This document shows, piece after piece, positions 1 through 8,564 of a stretch of DNA of 64,000 nucleotides; position 1 is the first letter of the stretch, and the number at the start of each line of letters is the position of its first letter. The position numbers and the translations under genes are program-made. The stretch is from Duganella sp. BJB480 (lineage in GTDB: Bacteria > Pseudomonadota > Gammaproteobacteria > Burkholderiales > Burkholderiaceae_D): positions 558,001 through 622,000 of the forward strand of contig QVIN01000005.1 in NCBI GenBank assembly GCA_003416985.1, read 5' to 3'. Under the pieces are notes generated by a model. That model was not told the DNA's origin, ran no database searches, and saw only the letters and a list, made by a program, of their open reading frames with translations.

Positions 1-1013
1 TCGCCGGCGTCATTTCCGGCTGGACCGGCATCCCGGTCGGCAAGATGCTGGCCGATGAAATCCACACCGTACTGCAACTGAAGGAGCGGCTGGAAGACCG
101 CGTGGTCGGCCAGGAGCAGGCGCTGGACGCCATCGCCCGCCGCGTGCGCACCTTCCGCGCCGAGCTGGATGATCCGAGCAAGCCGGTCGGCGTGTTCCTG
201 CTGGTGGGCCCCAGCGGCGTCGGCAAGACCGAGACCGCCTTCGCGCTGGCCGACATGCTGTACGGCGGCGAGCGCAACATGGTCACGATCAATATGTCGG
301 AGTTCCAGGAGGCGCATTCGATCTCCAGCCTGAAGGGCGCGCCGCCCGGCTACGTCGGCTACGGCAAGGGCGGCGTGCTGACCGAGGCCGTGCGCCGCCG
401 GCCCTACTGCGTGGTGCTGCTGGACGAAATGGAAAAGGCCCATCCGGACGTGCTGGAACTGTTCTTCCAGGTGTTCGACAAGGGCACGATGGAGGACGGC
501 GAGGGCATCACCATCGACTTCAAGAACACGCTGATCCTGCTGACCTCGAACGCGGCGCAGGACGTGATCACGCAAGCGTGCGCCAACGGCAAGCGCCCCG
601 ATCCGACCGAGCTGACCGAGCAACTGCGTCCGGCGCTGCTGCGCCAGTTCAGCCCGGCCTTCCTGGGGCGGCTGGTGCTGGTGCCGTATTATCCGCTGGG
701 CGACGAGCAGATTAGCAACATCGTCGACCTCAAGCTGGCCAAGCTGGCCGCGCGCTTCGCCAGCAACCACAACGCCCGCTTCACCTGGGACGACCGCGTG
801 ACCGAGGTCATCACCGCCCGCTGCACCGAGGTCGACAGCGGCGCCCGCAACATCGATTTCATCCTGACGCAGACGGTGCTGCCGCTGCTGTCGTCGCTGG
901 TGCTGGAGCGCATGTCGATGCTCAAGCCGTTCACCGCCATCCACATGAGCGTGGGCGACGACGAGCAGTTCGCCTACGCCTTCCGCGACCATCCGCTGCG
1001 GGGCCATCCATGA
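1..1013 (+). CDS. clpV: T6SS sheath-disassembly ATPase ClpV/TssH (3' part only)
   Basis: Partial gene: the reading frame is already open at base 3 and starts with the conserved stretch VISGWTGIPVGKM that precedes the second AAA+ module of ClpB/ClpV proteins. Visible are Walker A (GPSGVGKTE), Walker B (VVLLDEMEKAH), sensor motifs around LILLTSNAA and the arginine-finger/sensor-2 region ending near DSGARNIDFILTQTVLP. The tail (RMSMLKPFTAIHM) is ClpV-like rather than ClpB-like. ClpV hydrolyses ATP in the cytoplasm to strip contracted TssB/TssC sheaths and recycle them. Its stop overlaps the vgrG start (ATGA), which indicates translational coupling. The N-terminal domains lie outside the window. 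Confidence 0.95.
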   Translation, partial: AGVISGWTGIPVGKMLADEIHTVLQLKERLEDRVVGQEQALDAIARRVRTFRAELDDPSKPVGVFLLVGPSGVGKTETAFALADMLYGGERNMVTINMSEFQEAHSISSLKGAPPGYVGYGKGGVLTEAVRRRPYCVVLLDEMEKAHPDVLELFFQVFDKGTMEDGEGITIDFKNTLILLTSNAAQDVITQACANGKRPDPTELTEQLRPALLRQFSPAFLGRLVLVPYYPLGDEQISNIVDLKLAKLAARFASNHNARFTWDDRVTEVITARCTEVDSGARNIDFILTQTVLPLLSSLVLERMSMLKPFTAIHMSVGDDEQFAYAFRDHPLRGHP

Positions 1014-3001
1014 GAACCGGCTTCGAACAACCCGGCGGCCTGCTGAGCGTATCGTCGCCGTTCGGCGACAACGACCTGCTGCTCGACGCGGTCGAAGGCA
1101 GCGAGGGCATTTCGGAGCTGTTCAAGTTCAACCTGCACATGCGCTCCGGCAGCACCAGCCTGAGCGCGGCCACCGTGGTCGGCAAGACCATGACCGTGAC
1201 CCTGGACGTGGCCGGCGGCACCAAGCGCTACATCAGCGGCATGGTGTCGCGCTTCATCCAGAGCGGCTTCGACCAGGACTTCGCCACCTACGAGGCCGAG
1301 GTGGTGCCCATGCTGTGGCTGCTGACCCTGTCGCGCGACCGCAAGATCTACCAGGCCAAGTCGGTGGCCGATATCGTCAAGGCGGTGCTGGGCGCGTTCA
1401 GCATCACCTTCGACGACAAGCTGACCCAGACCTACGACCCGGTCGACTACATCGTGCAGTACGACGAGACCGCGTTCGACTTCATCAGCCGCTTGATGGA
1501 GCAGGCCGGCATCTTCTACTTCTTCAGCTTCAGCAGCGGCGCGCACACGATGGTGCTGGGCGACGCCTCGTCCAACTTCGCCGACTGCGCCGGCGCGGCG
1601 GCGGTGCGCTTCTTCCCGCGCACCGGCATGCACAACGCCATCGACACGGTGTCGCGCTTCGCGCACGAGAACACCATCGCGGTGAAGAAGGCCACCGTCA
1701 ACGATTACGATTTCACCCAGCCCAGCACCTCGCTGGAGGGCACGCATTCGGCCAGCGGCGGCAGCGGCGCGGTGTACGAGTTCGCCACCGGCCACCTGGC
1801 GGCAGCGGCCGCCACCGCCATCGCCCAGCTGCGGGTGGAGGCCAGCCAGGTCAACGCCGAGGTGCTGCGCGGCGACAGCTTCTGCTATCCGTTCAGCGCC
1901 GGCACCAAGTTCACGCTGTCCGAGCATTTCGTCACCGCTTTGAACGCGGCCTTCGTGCTGCGCCGCGTGCACCACACGGCGCGCGACGATATGTACACCA
2001 ATTCCTTCGAGGCGTTCCCGGTCACGGTGCCGTTCCGCCCGCCGATGCAGACGGCGCGTCCGCGCGCGGTGGGCTGCGAGACCGCGCTGGTGGTCGGCCC
2101 CAGCGGCGAGGAAATCTGGACCGACAAGTACGGCCGCATCAAGGTGCAGTTCCCGTGGGACCGCGACGGCGCCAAGGACGACAAGAGCTCGACCTGGATG
2201 CGGGTGGCGCAGTCGGTGGCGGGCAAGGGCTTCGGCGCGCTGTTCCTGCCGCGCGTGGGGCAGGAAGTGGTGGTGACCTACCTGAACGGCGATCCGGAGC
2301 GGCCGCTGGTGACGGGCTGCGTCTACAACGGCGAGAACGCCACGCCGGCCGAGCTGCCCGCCAACCAGACCCAGACCATCATGCGTACCTGGTCGTCCAA
2401 GCAGGGCGCGGCCGGCAACGAGCTGCGCTTCGAGGACAAGAAGGACTCCGAGCAGCTATACATGCACGCGCAAAAGGACATGCTGACCGAGATCGAGAAC
2501 GCGCTGACCACCACCGTGAAGAAGGGCGCGGAGATCCACACGCTGCAGGAGGGCGACCGCACCGTCGATGTCCAGAAGGGCAAGGAGGTCCACAACGTCA
2601 AGGGCACGCGCGAGGTGACGGTGACGGGCGACGAAACCCACACCAACAGCGCCAAGTTCACCCACAAGGTGACGGGCGACTACGCGTTGACCATCGACGG
2701 CAAGCTGACCATCACGGTGACGGGCGACATCAGTATCAAGTCCAGCGCGGCGGTGACGGAGGAATCCGGCACCACCTACGGCATCACGGCCGGCACGGCG
2801 CTGACGGCCAAGGCTGGCACGGCGCTGACCAACGAATCCGGCACCGACTTCACCAACAAGGCCGGCACCAAGATGGCGAACCAGGCCGGCGTGCAGATGG
2901 ATAACAAGGCCCCCGTCATCAACAGCAAGGCCGACGCAACCCAGACCGTGGAGGCCGGCGCGATGCTGACCCTCAAGGGCGCCATGACCAAGGTGAACTG
3001 A
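1010..3001 (+). CDS. vgrG: T6SS spike protein VgrG/TssI
   Basis: 663-aa VgrG. It has the gp27-like base (about residues 1-370), the gp5-like OB domain (around DKYGRIKVQFPWDRDG and RVAQSVAGKGFGALFLPRVGQEV) and a C-terminal beta-helix with regularly spaced GT/AG dipeptides (residues about 480-660). It ends shortly after the helix, so there is no obvious C-terminal effector domain and toxic cargo must be separate. It forms the trimeric tip of the T6SS tube. The start ATG overlaps the clpV stop by 4 nt. The next gene begins 1 nt after its stop, so vgrG, the MORN protein and the PAAR-like protein look like one translational unit. Confidence 0.95.
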   Translation: MRTGFEQPGGLLSVSSPFGDNDLLLDAVEGSEGISELFKFNLHMRSGSTSLSAATVVGKTMTVTLDVAGGTKRYISGMVSRFIQSGFDQDFATYEAEVVPMLWLLTLSRDRKIYQAKSVADIVKAVLGAFSITFDDKLTQTYDPVDYIVQYDETAFDFISRLMEQAGIFYFFSFSSGAHTMVLGDASSNFADCAGAAAVRFFPRTGMHNAIDTVSRFAHENTIAVKKATVNDYDFTQPSTSLEGTHSASGGSGAVYEFATGHLAAAAATAIAQLRVEASQVNAEVLRGDSFCYPFSAGTKFTLSEHFVTALNAAFVLRRVHHTARDDMYTNSFEAFPVTVPFRPPMQTARPRAVGCETALVVGPSGEEIWTDKYGRIKVQFPWDRDGAKDDKSSTWMRVAQSVAGKGFGALFLPRVGQEVVVTYLNGDPERPLVTGCVYNGENATPAELPANQTQTIMRTWSSKQGAAGNELRFEDKKDSEQLYMHAQKDMLTEIENALTTTVKKGAEIHTLQEGDRTVDVQKGKEVHNVKGTREVTVTGDETHTNSAKFTHKVTGDYALTIDGKLTITVTGDISIKSSAAVTEESGTTYGITAGTALTAKAGTALTNESGTDFTNKAGTKMANQAGVQMDNKAPVINSKADATQTVEAGAMLTLKGAMTKVN

Positions 3002-3002
3002 C

Positions 3003-3722
3003 ATGACGACCGAGACCCAGTTGCCACCAGACCCGCCCGCCGCCGCGCCGCTGCTGGTCGAAGAGCACGGCGACGGCGGCCAGCTGCTGCAACGCGCCTG
3101 GATGCGCGACGGTGTGCTGCACGGCCCGTTCGAACAGTTCAGCGAGCAGGGCCGCACCCTGATGAAGACGCACTTCGAAGCCGGCAAGATGCATGGCCCG
3201 ATGACCGTGTTCGCGCCGGACGGCAAGCTGGTGCAGAAATCCGAGTTCCAGCACGGCGTGGCGCACGGCATGATGGAGACCTACGTCAACGGCCGCTGCG
3301 TGGCGCGCCAGACGATGGTGGGCGGCGTGGCGGCCGGCCAGTCGCTGTCCTACGACGAGGCCGGCCACCTGACGGCCCGCCTGAACCTGGTGGACGGCCA
3401 GATCCACGGCCCCGCCGAGTTTTTCCACGAAGGCCTGCGGGTGCGCAAGTCGCACTACAAGGCCGGCCTGATGGACGGCGAGTCCACCGACTTCGACGCC
3501 CAGGGCAACGTGGTGCAAACCTGCGCCTACCGCGCCAACCTGCTGCACGGCCCGATGCGCCGCTACTGGCCGGACGGCGAGCTGATGGAAGAAGTGAACT
3601 ACAGCGACGGCAAGCCGGTCGGCTCGCCGGCGCGCTTCGACAGCAAGGGCAAGCGCACCGACAACGCCGCCGCCACGCCCGCCATACTGGACCGGCTGCA
3701 CAAGCTGGTGAGGGGGAGCTGA
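3003..3722 (+). CDS. MORN-repeat (YwqK-like) protein between VgrG and PAAR-like protein
   Basis: 239 aa made almost wholly of MORN_2-type repeats with the G-x-x-HGP signature every 23-25 residues (for example VLHGPFEQF, KMHGPMTVF, QIHGPAEFF, LLHGPMRRY). No signal peptide or membrane segment is visible. Proteins of this kind are often called YwqK-family antitoxins. In T6SS loci they occur beside spike genes, where an adaptor or immunity role is plausible but unproven. The stop overlaps the start of the next gene by one base (TGATG), and the previous gene ends 1 nt upstream. Function here is inferred only from position. Confidence 0.8.
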   Translation: MTTETQLPPDPPAAAPLLVEEHGDGGQLLQRAWMRDGVLHGPFEQFSEQGRTLMKTHFEAGKMHGPMTVFAPDGKLVQKSEFQHGVAHGMMETYVNGRCVARQTMVGGVAAGQSLSYDEAGHLTARLNLVDGQIHGPAEFFHEGLRVRKSHYKAGLMDGESTDFDAQGNVVQTCAYRANLLHGPMRRYWPDGELMEEVNYSDGKPVGSPARFDSKGKRTDNAAATPAILDRLHKLVRGS

Positions 3723-4108
3723 TGGGACAACAAACCTGCATGGGCGCGATGCTCAAATGTAGCTTCGGCGTGGCGCCGGGCACGCTGATGGTGTTGCCGG
3801 CCAACGCCGTGCTGACCGCCGTCCCCGACGCCAACATCATGGACAACAAGCCGATGGTCAACATCCTGCCGTTCGGCATGTGTCAGTCGTTGAGCAACCC
3901 GATGGTGGCGGCGGCCACGGCGGCCGCGCTGGGCGTGCTGACGCCGATGCCGTGCATCCCGGCCACGGTCGCGCCATGGGCGCCCGGCTCGCCGACCGTG
4001 ATGATCGGAGGCATGCCGGCGCTGAACAATTCGTCAAAGCTGATGTGCATGTGGGGCGGGGTGATTGAAATTAACGCGCCCGGCCAGACCACCGTTTCCA
4101 TCCCCTGA
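3722..4108 (+). CDS. PAAR-like DUF4280 protein, candidate spike tip
   Basis: 128-aa protein matching the DUF4280/PAAR-like pattern: the N terminus MGQQTCMGAMLKCSFG, then paired Cys (NILPFGMCQS, MPCIPA, LMCMWGG) and a closing GQTTVSIP. PAAR-like proteins cap the VgrG trimer and can carry effectors. This one has no extension beyond the domain, so it would be a bare tip. It lies directly after vgrG and the MORN gene and is translationally coupled to the latter. The choice between the DUF4280 and DUF4150 subfamilies is from motif memory, and DUF4280 fits better. Confidence 0.8.
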   Translation: MGQQTCMGAMLKCSFGVAPGTLMVLPANAVLTAVPDANIMDNKPMVNILPFGMCQSLSNPMVAAATAAALGVLTPMPCIPATVAPWAPGSPTVMIGGMPALNNSSKLMCMWGGVIEINAPGQTTVSIP

Positions 4109-4129
4109 ACCCTTACCGCGACCGCCATC

Positions 4130-4384
4130 ATGGAATATCGATTCAGCCTCACTCCCCGCCTGATCGCGCTGGCCATCTTCTCCGGCGTGGCGATGCTGGT
4201 GCTGTTGTTCGCGCTGGGCTACCAGGTCGGCGTCAGCATGGCCGAGCGCCCGGCGCCGGACGCCATCGACAACGCGGCCAAGCGCACCCGCCAGCAGGCG
4301 GCGGGCAAGATCAACGCCGAGGCGGCGGCCGCCGCCGCGCCCGTGACCGAACGCGTGCAGGCCGCGCAAAAGGCGGCGCAATGA
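4130..4384 (+). CDS. small single-span membrane protein in the T6SS cluster
   Basis: 84 aa: a short basic N terminus, one hydrophobic segment (about residues 12-35, LIALAIFSGVAMLVLLFALG), then a hydrophilic Ala/Gln/Arg-rich tail that would form an alpha-helix or coiled coil. No known family recognised. Its stop overlaps the start of the following periplasmic binding protein (ATGA), so the two are translationally coupled. With that binding protein and the two carriers downstream it forms a four-gene block inside the T6SS operon. A role as a small membrane subunit of that block is inference. Confidence 0.65.
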   Translation: MEYRFSLTPRLIALAIFSGVAMLVLLFALGYQVGVSMAERPAPDAIDNAAKRTRQQAAGKINAEAAAAAAPVTERVQAAQKAAQ

Positions 4385-5301
4385 ACGGCCCAGCGAGCCG
4401 TACCGTGCACCGCCTGCGCGCGCTGGCGCTGGCGCTGGCCGCGCTGGGCCTGTGCGGCACGGTGTGGGCGCAGGGCGCGCAGAAGGCGCGTCCCGCCGCC
4501 GCAGGCGCCGTTGCGGCGGCCGCCCCCGAGCCGGACCGCTCGCCGCTGGTCAAGGTCGCCGATGGCCGCATGCTGGCGCCGGACATCGCCCGCATCGTCA
4601 ACCACGGCGAATTGCTGGTCGCCATGCTGAGCACCGACAACCCGCCGTTTTTCTCCGTCAAGAACGGCGGCCTGGTCGGCACCGACATCGACCTGGCGAA
4701 GTCGATCGCCTCCGAACTCGGCGTATCGGTGCGTTTCGACCGCAGCTACAAGACCTTCGACAGCGTGGTCGAGGCGGTGGCGATGGGCAAGGCCGACGTG
4801 GCCGTCAGCCGGCTGGGCCGTACGCTCAAGCGGGCGCAGATGGTGCATTTCTCCATCTCCTACATCAAGCTGGGCCACGCGATGCTGATCAACCGCATGC
4901 GCTTCGCCCAGCTGGCCGGCGACCGCACCTTGCCGCAGGTGGTGCGCGACTACACCGGCACGCTGGGCGTGCTGGCCGGCTCGTCGTGGGAGGAGTTCGG
5001 CCGCCGCAACTTCCCCAAGGCCAAGCTGGTCAAGTATCCCACCTGGCCCGACCTGATCGAGGCGACCAAGAAAGGCGAGGTGACGGCGACCTACCGCGAC
5101 GAGATGGAGGTGGTGCAACTGATGCGCGAGGAGCCCGGCCTGGCGCTGACGCTGCGCACCGTCACCTTCAGCGACCTGGAGGCGCCGCTCAGCGTCATCG
5201 TCGGCATCCGCGACCTGACGCTGCTGTCCTTCGTCAACGAGTTGATCGCGCAGCGGCCCGTGCAGCCCACGGCCGACAGCGTGCTCCGAGCCCTCAAATA
5301 A
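4381..5301 (+). CDS. periplasmic family-3 solute-binding protein
   Basis: 306 aa with a cleavable signal peptide (hydrophobic ALALALAALGLCGTVWA, cut near WAQG) and an Ala/Pro linker. A type II periplasmic binding fold follows (about residues 75-300): GELLVAMLSTDNPPFFS, GTDIDLAKSIASELGV, FDSVVEAVAMGKADVAVSRLGRT. This is the SBP_bac_3 family, which usually binds polar amino acids for an ABC transporter. No ABC permease or ATPase is nearby. Instead the next two genes are DAACS-type secondary carriers, the first beginning 9 nt downstream. The start ATG overlaps the preceding stop. The ligand cannot be read from the sequence. Confidence 0.85.
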   Translation: MNGPASRTVHRLRALALALAALGLCGTVWAQGAQKARPAAAGAVAAAAPEPDRSPLVKVADGRMLAPDIARIVNHGELLVAMLSTDNPPFFSVKNGGLVGTDIDLAKSIASELGVSVRFDRSYKTFDSVVEAVAMGKADVAVSRLGRTLKRAQMVHFSISYIKLGHAMLINRMRFAQLAGDRTLPQVVRDYTGTLGVLAGSSWEEFGRRNFPKAKLVKYPTWPDLIEATKKGEVTATYRDEMEVVQLMREEPGLALTLRTVTFSDLEAPLSVIVGIRDLTLLSFVNELIAQRPVQPTADSVLRALK

Positions 5302-5310
5302 GGAAACCAC

Positions 5311-6597
5311 GTGGACGCTCCCATCAGCATGCAACGCTTCCAGCAATGGGCCCTGAACCCATGGACCGTGGTCGGCTGCGTGCTGGCCGGCGGAACGCTG
5401 GGCTGGGCGACGCCGTCGCTGTCGCGCTACCTGGGCGTGGTGGGCGTGGTGTATGTCGACCTGCTGAAGATGATCGTGCTGCCGTTCATGATCTCGGCCG
5501 TCATCTTCAGCCTGCAGAACCTGTACCGCGACGGCGGCGCGGCGCGCATCTTCAAGCGGGTGGTGGTGGTGTTCATCGCCTTCTCGATGGTGGTGGCGGT
5601 GACGGCGACGCTGTCGTCGCTGCTGGTGCGGCCGGGCGGCAACCTGCCGCCCGAGACGCGCGCGGCGCTGGGCAAGATCATCAGCGCCGACGGCGAGAGC
5701 AGCAACACCGAAATGGCGCTGCGCGAGGAGCCCACGCCGCCGCATCGGACCGAGCTCAAGGACGTATTGCAGTCGCTGATCCCGCAGAACATCTTCGCCT
5801 CGCTGGCCAACGGCGAAACGCTCAAGGCGCTGGTGTTCGCGCTGCTGTTCGGCTTCGCGGCCGGCCAAGTGCCGAGCCGCATCTCGGGCGGCCTGCACCA
5901 GGCGCTCGAGACCGTCTACCAGGCCTGCCAGACGCTCACGCGCTGGGTCAACCTGCCGGTGCCGTTCGTGCTGGTGTGCATGGCGGCCAGCCAGGTGGCG
6001 CAGACCGGCCTGCAGCCGATCGCGGCGATGGCCGGCTTCGTGATCCTGTTCCTGCTGGTGTCCGGCCTGCTGATGGGGATGGCGATGGCGCTGATCAGCC
6101 GCCGCGCCGGCGTGCCGTACGGCGCCGCGATGGCCGCCATGCGCGAGCCGTTCGCGCTGGGCGTGGCCACCAACAACAGCGCCACCTGCATGCCGGCCAT
6201 GGTCAGCGGCCTGGTCGAACAGCTGCAGTTCGCGCGGGCCCGGGTCGAGCTGCTGGTGCCGCTGAGCATCTCGCTGCTGCGGGTCGGCGCGGTCGCGTAT
6301 TTCGTCTGCAGCACCTTGTTCATCGCCGCGCTGTACGGACGGCCGATGTCGGCGCTGGATCTGGGCGTGCTGGTGCTGGTGTCGGTGCTGTCCGGGTTCG
6401 CCTCGGCCGGCATGGCGGGCGTGGTGACGGTGTCGCTGGTCGGCACCATCTGCAACTACCTGACGCTGCCGTTCGAGGCCGCCTTCATCCTGTTGATGGC
6501 GGTCGATCCGATCTGCGCCATGGCGCGCACCGCCGTCACCGTGATCTGCAGCTGCGCCGCCGTGGCCAGCATCTGCGCCGCCCCCGTCAAGCTCTAG
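5311..6597 (+). CDS. DAACS-family (glutamate/dicarboxylate-type) carrier, copy 1
   Basis: 428 aa from a GTG start preceded by AAGGAA. Multiple hydrophobic segments follow the DAACS pattern, with PLKMIVLPFM-like TM2 (LLKMIVLPFMISAVIF). The HP1 serine motif appears as NNSATCMP, and TM8 retains an Asp and Arg-Thr pair (AVDPICAMARTAV). The family's NMDGT motif in TM7 is replaced (SISLLRVGAVAYF), so ion coupling or substrate may differ from GltP/DctA. The family moves glutamate, aspartate or C4-dicarboxylates with H+ or Na+ across the inner membrane. It lies between a binding protein and a second carrier, all inside the T6SS operon. Confidence 0.85.
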   Translation: MDAPISMQRFQQWALNPWTVVGCVLAGGTLGWATPSLSRYLGVVGVVYVDLLKMIVLPFMISAVIFSLQNLYRDGGAARIFKRVVVVFIAFSMVVAVTATLSSLLVRPGGNLPPETRAALGKIISADGESSNTEMALREEPTPPHRTELKDVLQSLIPQNIFASLANGETLKALVFALLFGFAAGQVPSRISGGLHQALETVYQACQTLTRWVNLPVPFVLVCMAASQVAQTGLQPIAAMAGFVILFLLVSGLLMGMAMALISRRAGVPYGAAMAAMREPFALGVATNNSATCMPAMVSGLVEQLQFARARVELLVPLSISLLRVGAVAYFVCSTLFIAALYGRPMSALDLGVLVLVSVLSGFASAGMAGVVTVSLVGTICNYLTLPFEAAFILLMAVDPICAMARTAVTVICSCAAVASICAAPVKL

Positions 6598-6605
6598 CGC
6601 CCATC

Positions 6606-8030
6606 ATGCAGACACTCGTCAAACCCGCCATGTTCCAGCTCAGGGATATTTTCCACCACCCGGCCACGCTGCTGGGCGCGATGCTGCTGGGCGGCTGGAC
6701 CGGCACGCTGTTCCCCGGCAGCGCGTCGCTGCTGGCGGCGGTGTCGGCGCTGTACCTGTCGCTGATCCAGATGGCGGCGCTGCCGTTCGTCATCCTGGCG
6801 GTCTACTTCGGCCTGCAGCGCCTGCCGTCGGAGCCGGGTTCCGGCGCGCGGCTGGCGCGGCTGGCGGCCATGTCGCTGCTGGCGATGCTGCTGTGCGCGG
6901 TGGTGGGCGTGCTGGTGGCGGGCCTGGGCGGCGCCGGCGCCGGCATGACGGCGGCGCAGACGGCGGCGCTGGGCAAGCTGGCGCTGCGCTCGGAGGCGCA
7001 GTTCACCATGGCCCTGCGCGACAGCGGCGACGGCGCGGCGGAACAGTGGGACATCGGCGCGCTGGTGCCGGACAACCTGTTCGGCGTGCTGGCCTACGGC
7101 TCGCTGCCGTCGGTGCTGATCGGCGTGCTGTGCTTCGGCGCCGCCGTGGCGGTGCAGGACCCGCTGCGCTCGGCCCAGCTCAGCGGCATTTTCGAGGGCA
7201 TGTACCGCGCGCTCGAATCGCTGGTGAACCGCTTCAACACCCTGCTGCCGGCGGCCGCCTTCGTGCTGGCGGCGGCCGCCACCGCCACCGCCGGGGTGGA
7301 AGCCATCATGTTGCTGGGCAGCTTCCTGGCGGCCTTCTTCGTGGCCGCGCTGGCGGTGTGCGCGGCGGCCATCGCCGTGCTGTGCTGGAAGCTGAACAAG
7401 TCGCCGTGGCTGGTGATGCTGGCGCTGCGCGAGCCGATCACCGTCTGCCTGTTCTCGCCGGTGGCGGTGGCGGCGGTGCCGGGCTTCATCCAGGGCATGA
7501 GCGTGCGGCTGGGCTTCAGCCGCGGCTTGGTGGAGCTGGTCTCGCCGATCGCGCCGGTGTTCCTCAAGGCCGGCGAGGCGATGTTCTTCGCGGTGCTGGC
7601 GATCTTCGTCGCCAACCTGTACCACCATCCGCTGGTCGCCGCCGACATCGCCTGGATCTGCGCGCTGTCGTGGACCGCCGCGCTGTGGTCGGTGGGCATC
7701 GCCGGCGGCAAGTCGGTGATACTCGGCAGCTTCGTGATGGCCTCGATGAGCCTGCCGTTGGAGGCGGTGCTGCCGGTGTTCATGCTGGTGGAAGTGTTGT
7801 GCGAAGGACCACGGAATTTACTTTCCTTTCTTATATCGTCGGCGCTGATTGCCTTGGTGGCGGATGGTCTGTATATTAAAAACGAGCAAGATTTCGAAGC
7901 GTGGCAGCCGTCCACGCTCAAGCTCGTCTTCACCCGCAAGCAAGCGCTGTTCGTGTTGTTCCTGTTGTTGATTGCTCTGTTCACAGTGTTTTGCGCCGGC
8001 GTGGGCTATGGCCTGCGCAAGGCCTTTTGA
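6606..8030 (+). CDS. DAACS-family carrier, divergent copy 2
   Basis: 474 aa, start taken at the ATG 8 nt after the previous stop. The same frame is open far upstream, but that part is only the shadow of the neighbouring genes. It shows DAACS topology with repeated hydrophobic segments and the signature-like LYLSLIQMAALPFVILAVYF. It lacks a recognisable NMDGT motif, and the HP1 serine motif is replaced by LREPITVCLFSPVAV. The TM8 region reads VLCEGPRNLLSFLIS, without the usual Asp/Arg pair. It is therefore more diverged than the preceding carrier and may be a non-transporting partner or have altered specificity. It is followed 10 nt later by tssJ. Confidence 0.8.
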   Translation: MQTLVKPAMFQLRDIFHHPATLLGAMLLGGWTGTLFPGSASLLAAVSALYLSLIQMAALPFVILAVYFGLQRLPSEPGSGARLARLAAMSLLAMLLCAVVGVLVAGLGGAGAGMTAAQTAALGKLALRSEAQFTMALRDSGDGAAEQWDIGALVPDNLFGVLAYGSLPSVLIGVLCFGAAVAVQDPLRSAQLSGIFEGMYRALESLVNRFNTLLPAAAFVLAAAATATAGVEAIMLLGSFLAAFFVAALAVCAAAIAVLCWKLNKSPWLVMLALREPITVCLFSPVAVAAVPGFIQGMSVRLGFSRGLVELVSPIAPVFLKAGEAMFFAVLAIFVANLYHHPLVAADIAWICALSWTAALWSVGIAGGKSVILGSFVMASMSLPLEAVLPVFMLVEVLCEGPRNLLSFLISSALIALVADGLYIKNEQDFEAWQPSTLKLVFTRKQALFVLFLLLIALFTVFCAGVGYGLRKAF

Positions 8031-8040
8031 AGACTGACTT

Positions 8041-8547
8041 ATGCAACTAATGATGACCTCGATCCCCCGCCGCTGCTTGCTGCTGTGCGCGCTGTTGTGC
8101 GCGCTGGCCGGCTGCGGCGCCACGCGCGCATTGTTCGGTCCCAGCATGGCCTCGCCCAGCTGGAAGTCGCTGACCCTGCGCGCTGCCGACGACGCCAACA
8201 GCAACAGCGCGGTGGCGGTGGACGTGGTGCTGGTCAAGGACCCGGCCGTGCTCGAATCCCTGCTGGCGATGCCGGCCTCGAAATGGTTCGCCACCCGCGC
8301 CGAGCTGCAGCGCACCTTCCCGGAGGCGCTCACCGTCTACCCCTACGAGCTGGTGCCGGCCCAGACGATCAAGCTGAACGATAAAAAATGGAGCGACCAG
8401 AAGGCCTGGGCCGCGCTGGTGTTCGCCGGCTACAGCAACGCCGGCGAGCACCGCGAGCGCCTGCTGCTGAACGCATCGGGATATGTTGTGCAACTGAACG
8501 CGCAGGGCTTTAGTGCGAAAGAGCCCAAAGCCGGCGCGGCGCAGTAG
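8041..8547 (+). CDS. tssJ: T6SS outer-membrane lipoprotein TssJ
   Basis: 168 aa with a lipoprotein signal peptide (basic start, hydrophobic LLLCALLCALAGC, lipobox LAGC). The mature part fits TssJ/SciN: WKSLTLRAADDANSNSAVAVDVVLVKDP with the L1-loop region, then ELVPAQTIKLN and a beta-rich C terminus. TssJ is anchored in the outer membrane and binds the periplasmic end of TssM to build the trans-envelope complex. It is followed by tssK, tssL and tssM in the usual order. Confidence 0.9.
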   Translation: MQLMMTSIPRRCLLLCALLCALAGCGATRALFGPSMASPSWKSLTLRAADDANSNSAVAVDVVLVKDPAVLESLLAMPASKWFATRAELQRTFPEALTVYPYELVPAQTIKLNDKKWSDQKAWAALVFAGYSNAGEHRERLLLNASGYVVQLNAQGFSAKEPKAGAAQ

Positions 8548-8564
8548 ATCATGAAAGCGACGCA

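Noticed and set aside
4381..8030. An ABC or TRAP transporter
   Set aside because: There is no ATPase or ABC permease, and the membrane proteins show DAACS rather than TRAP (DctM/DctQ) features.
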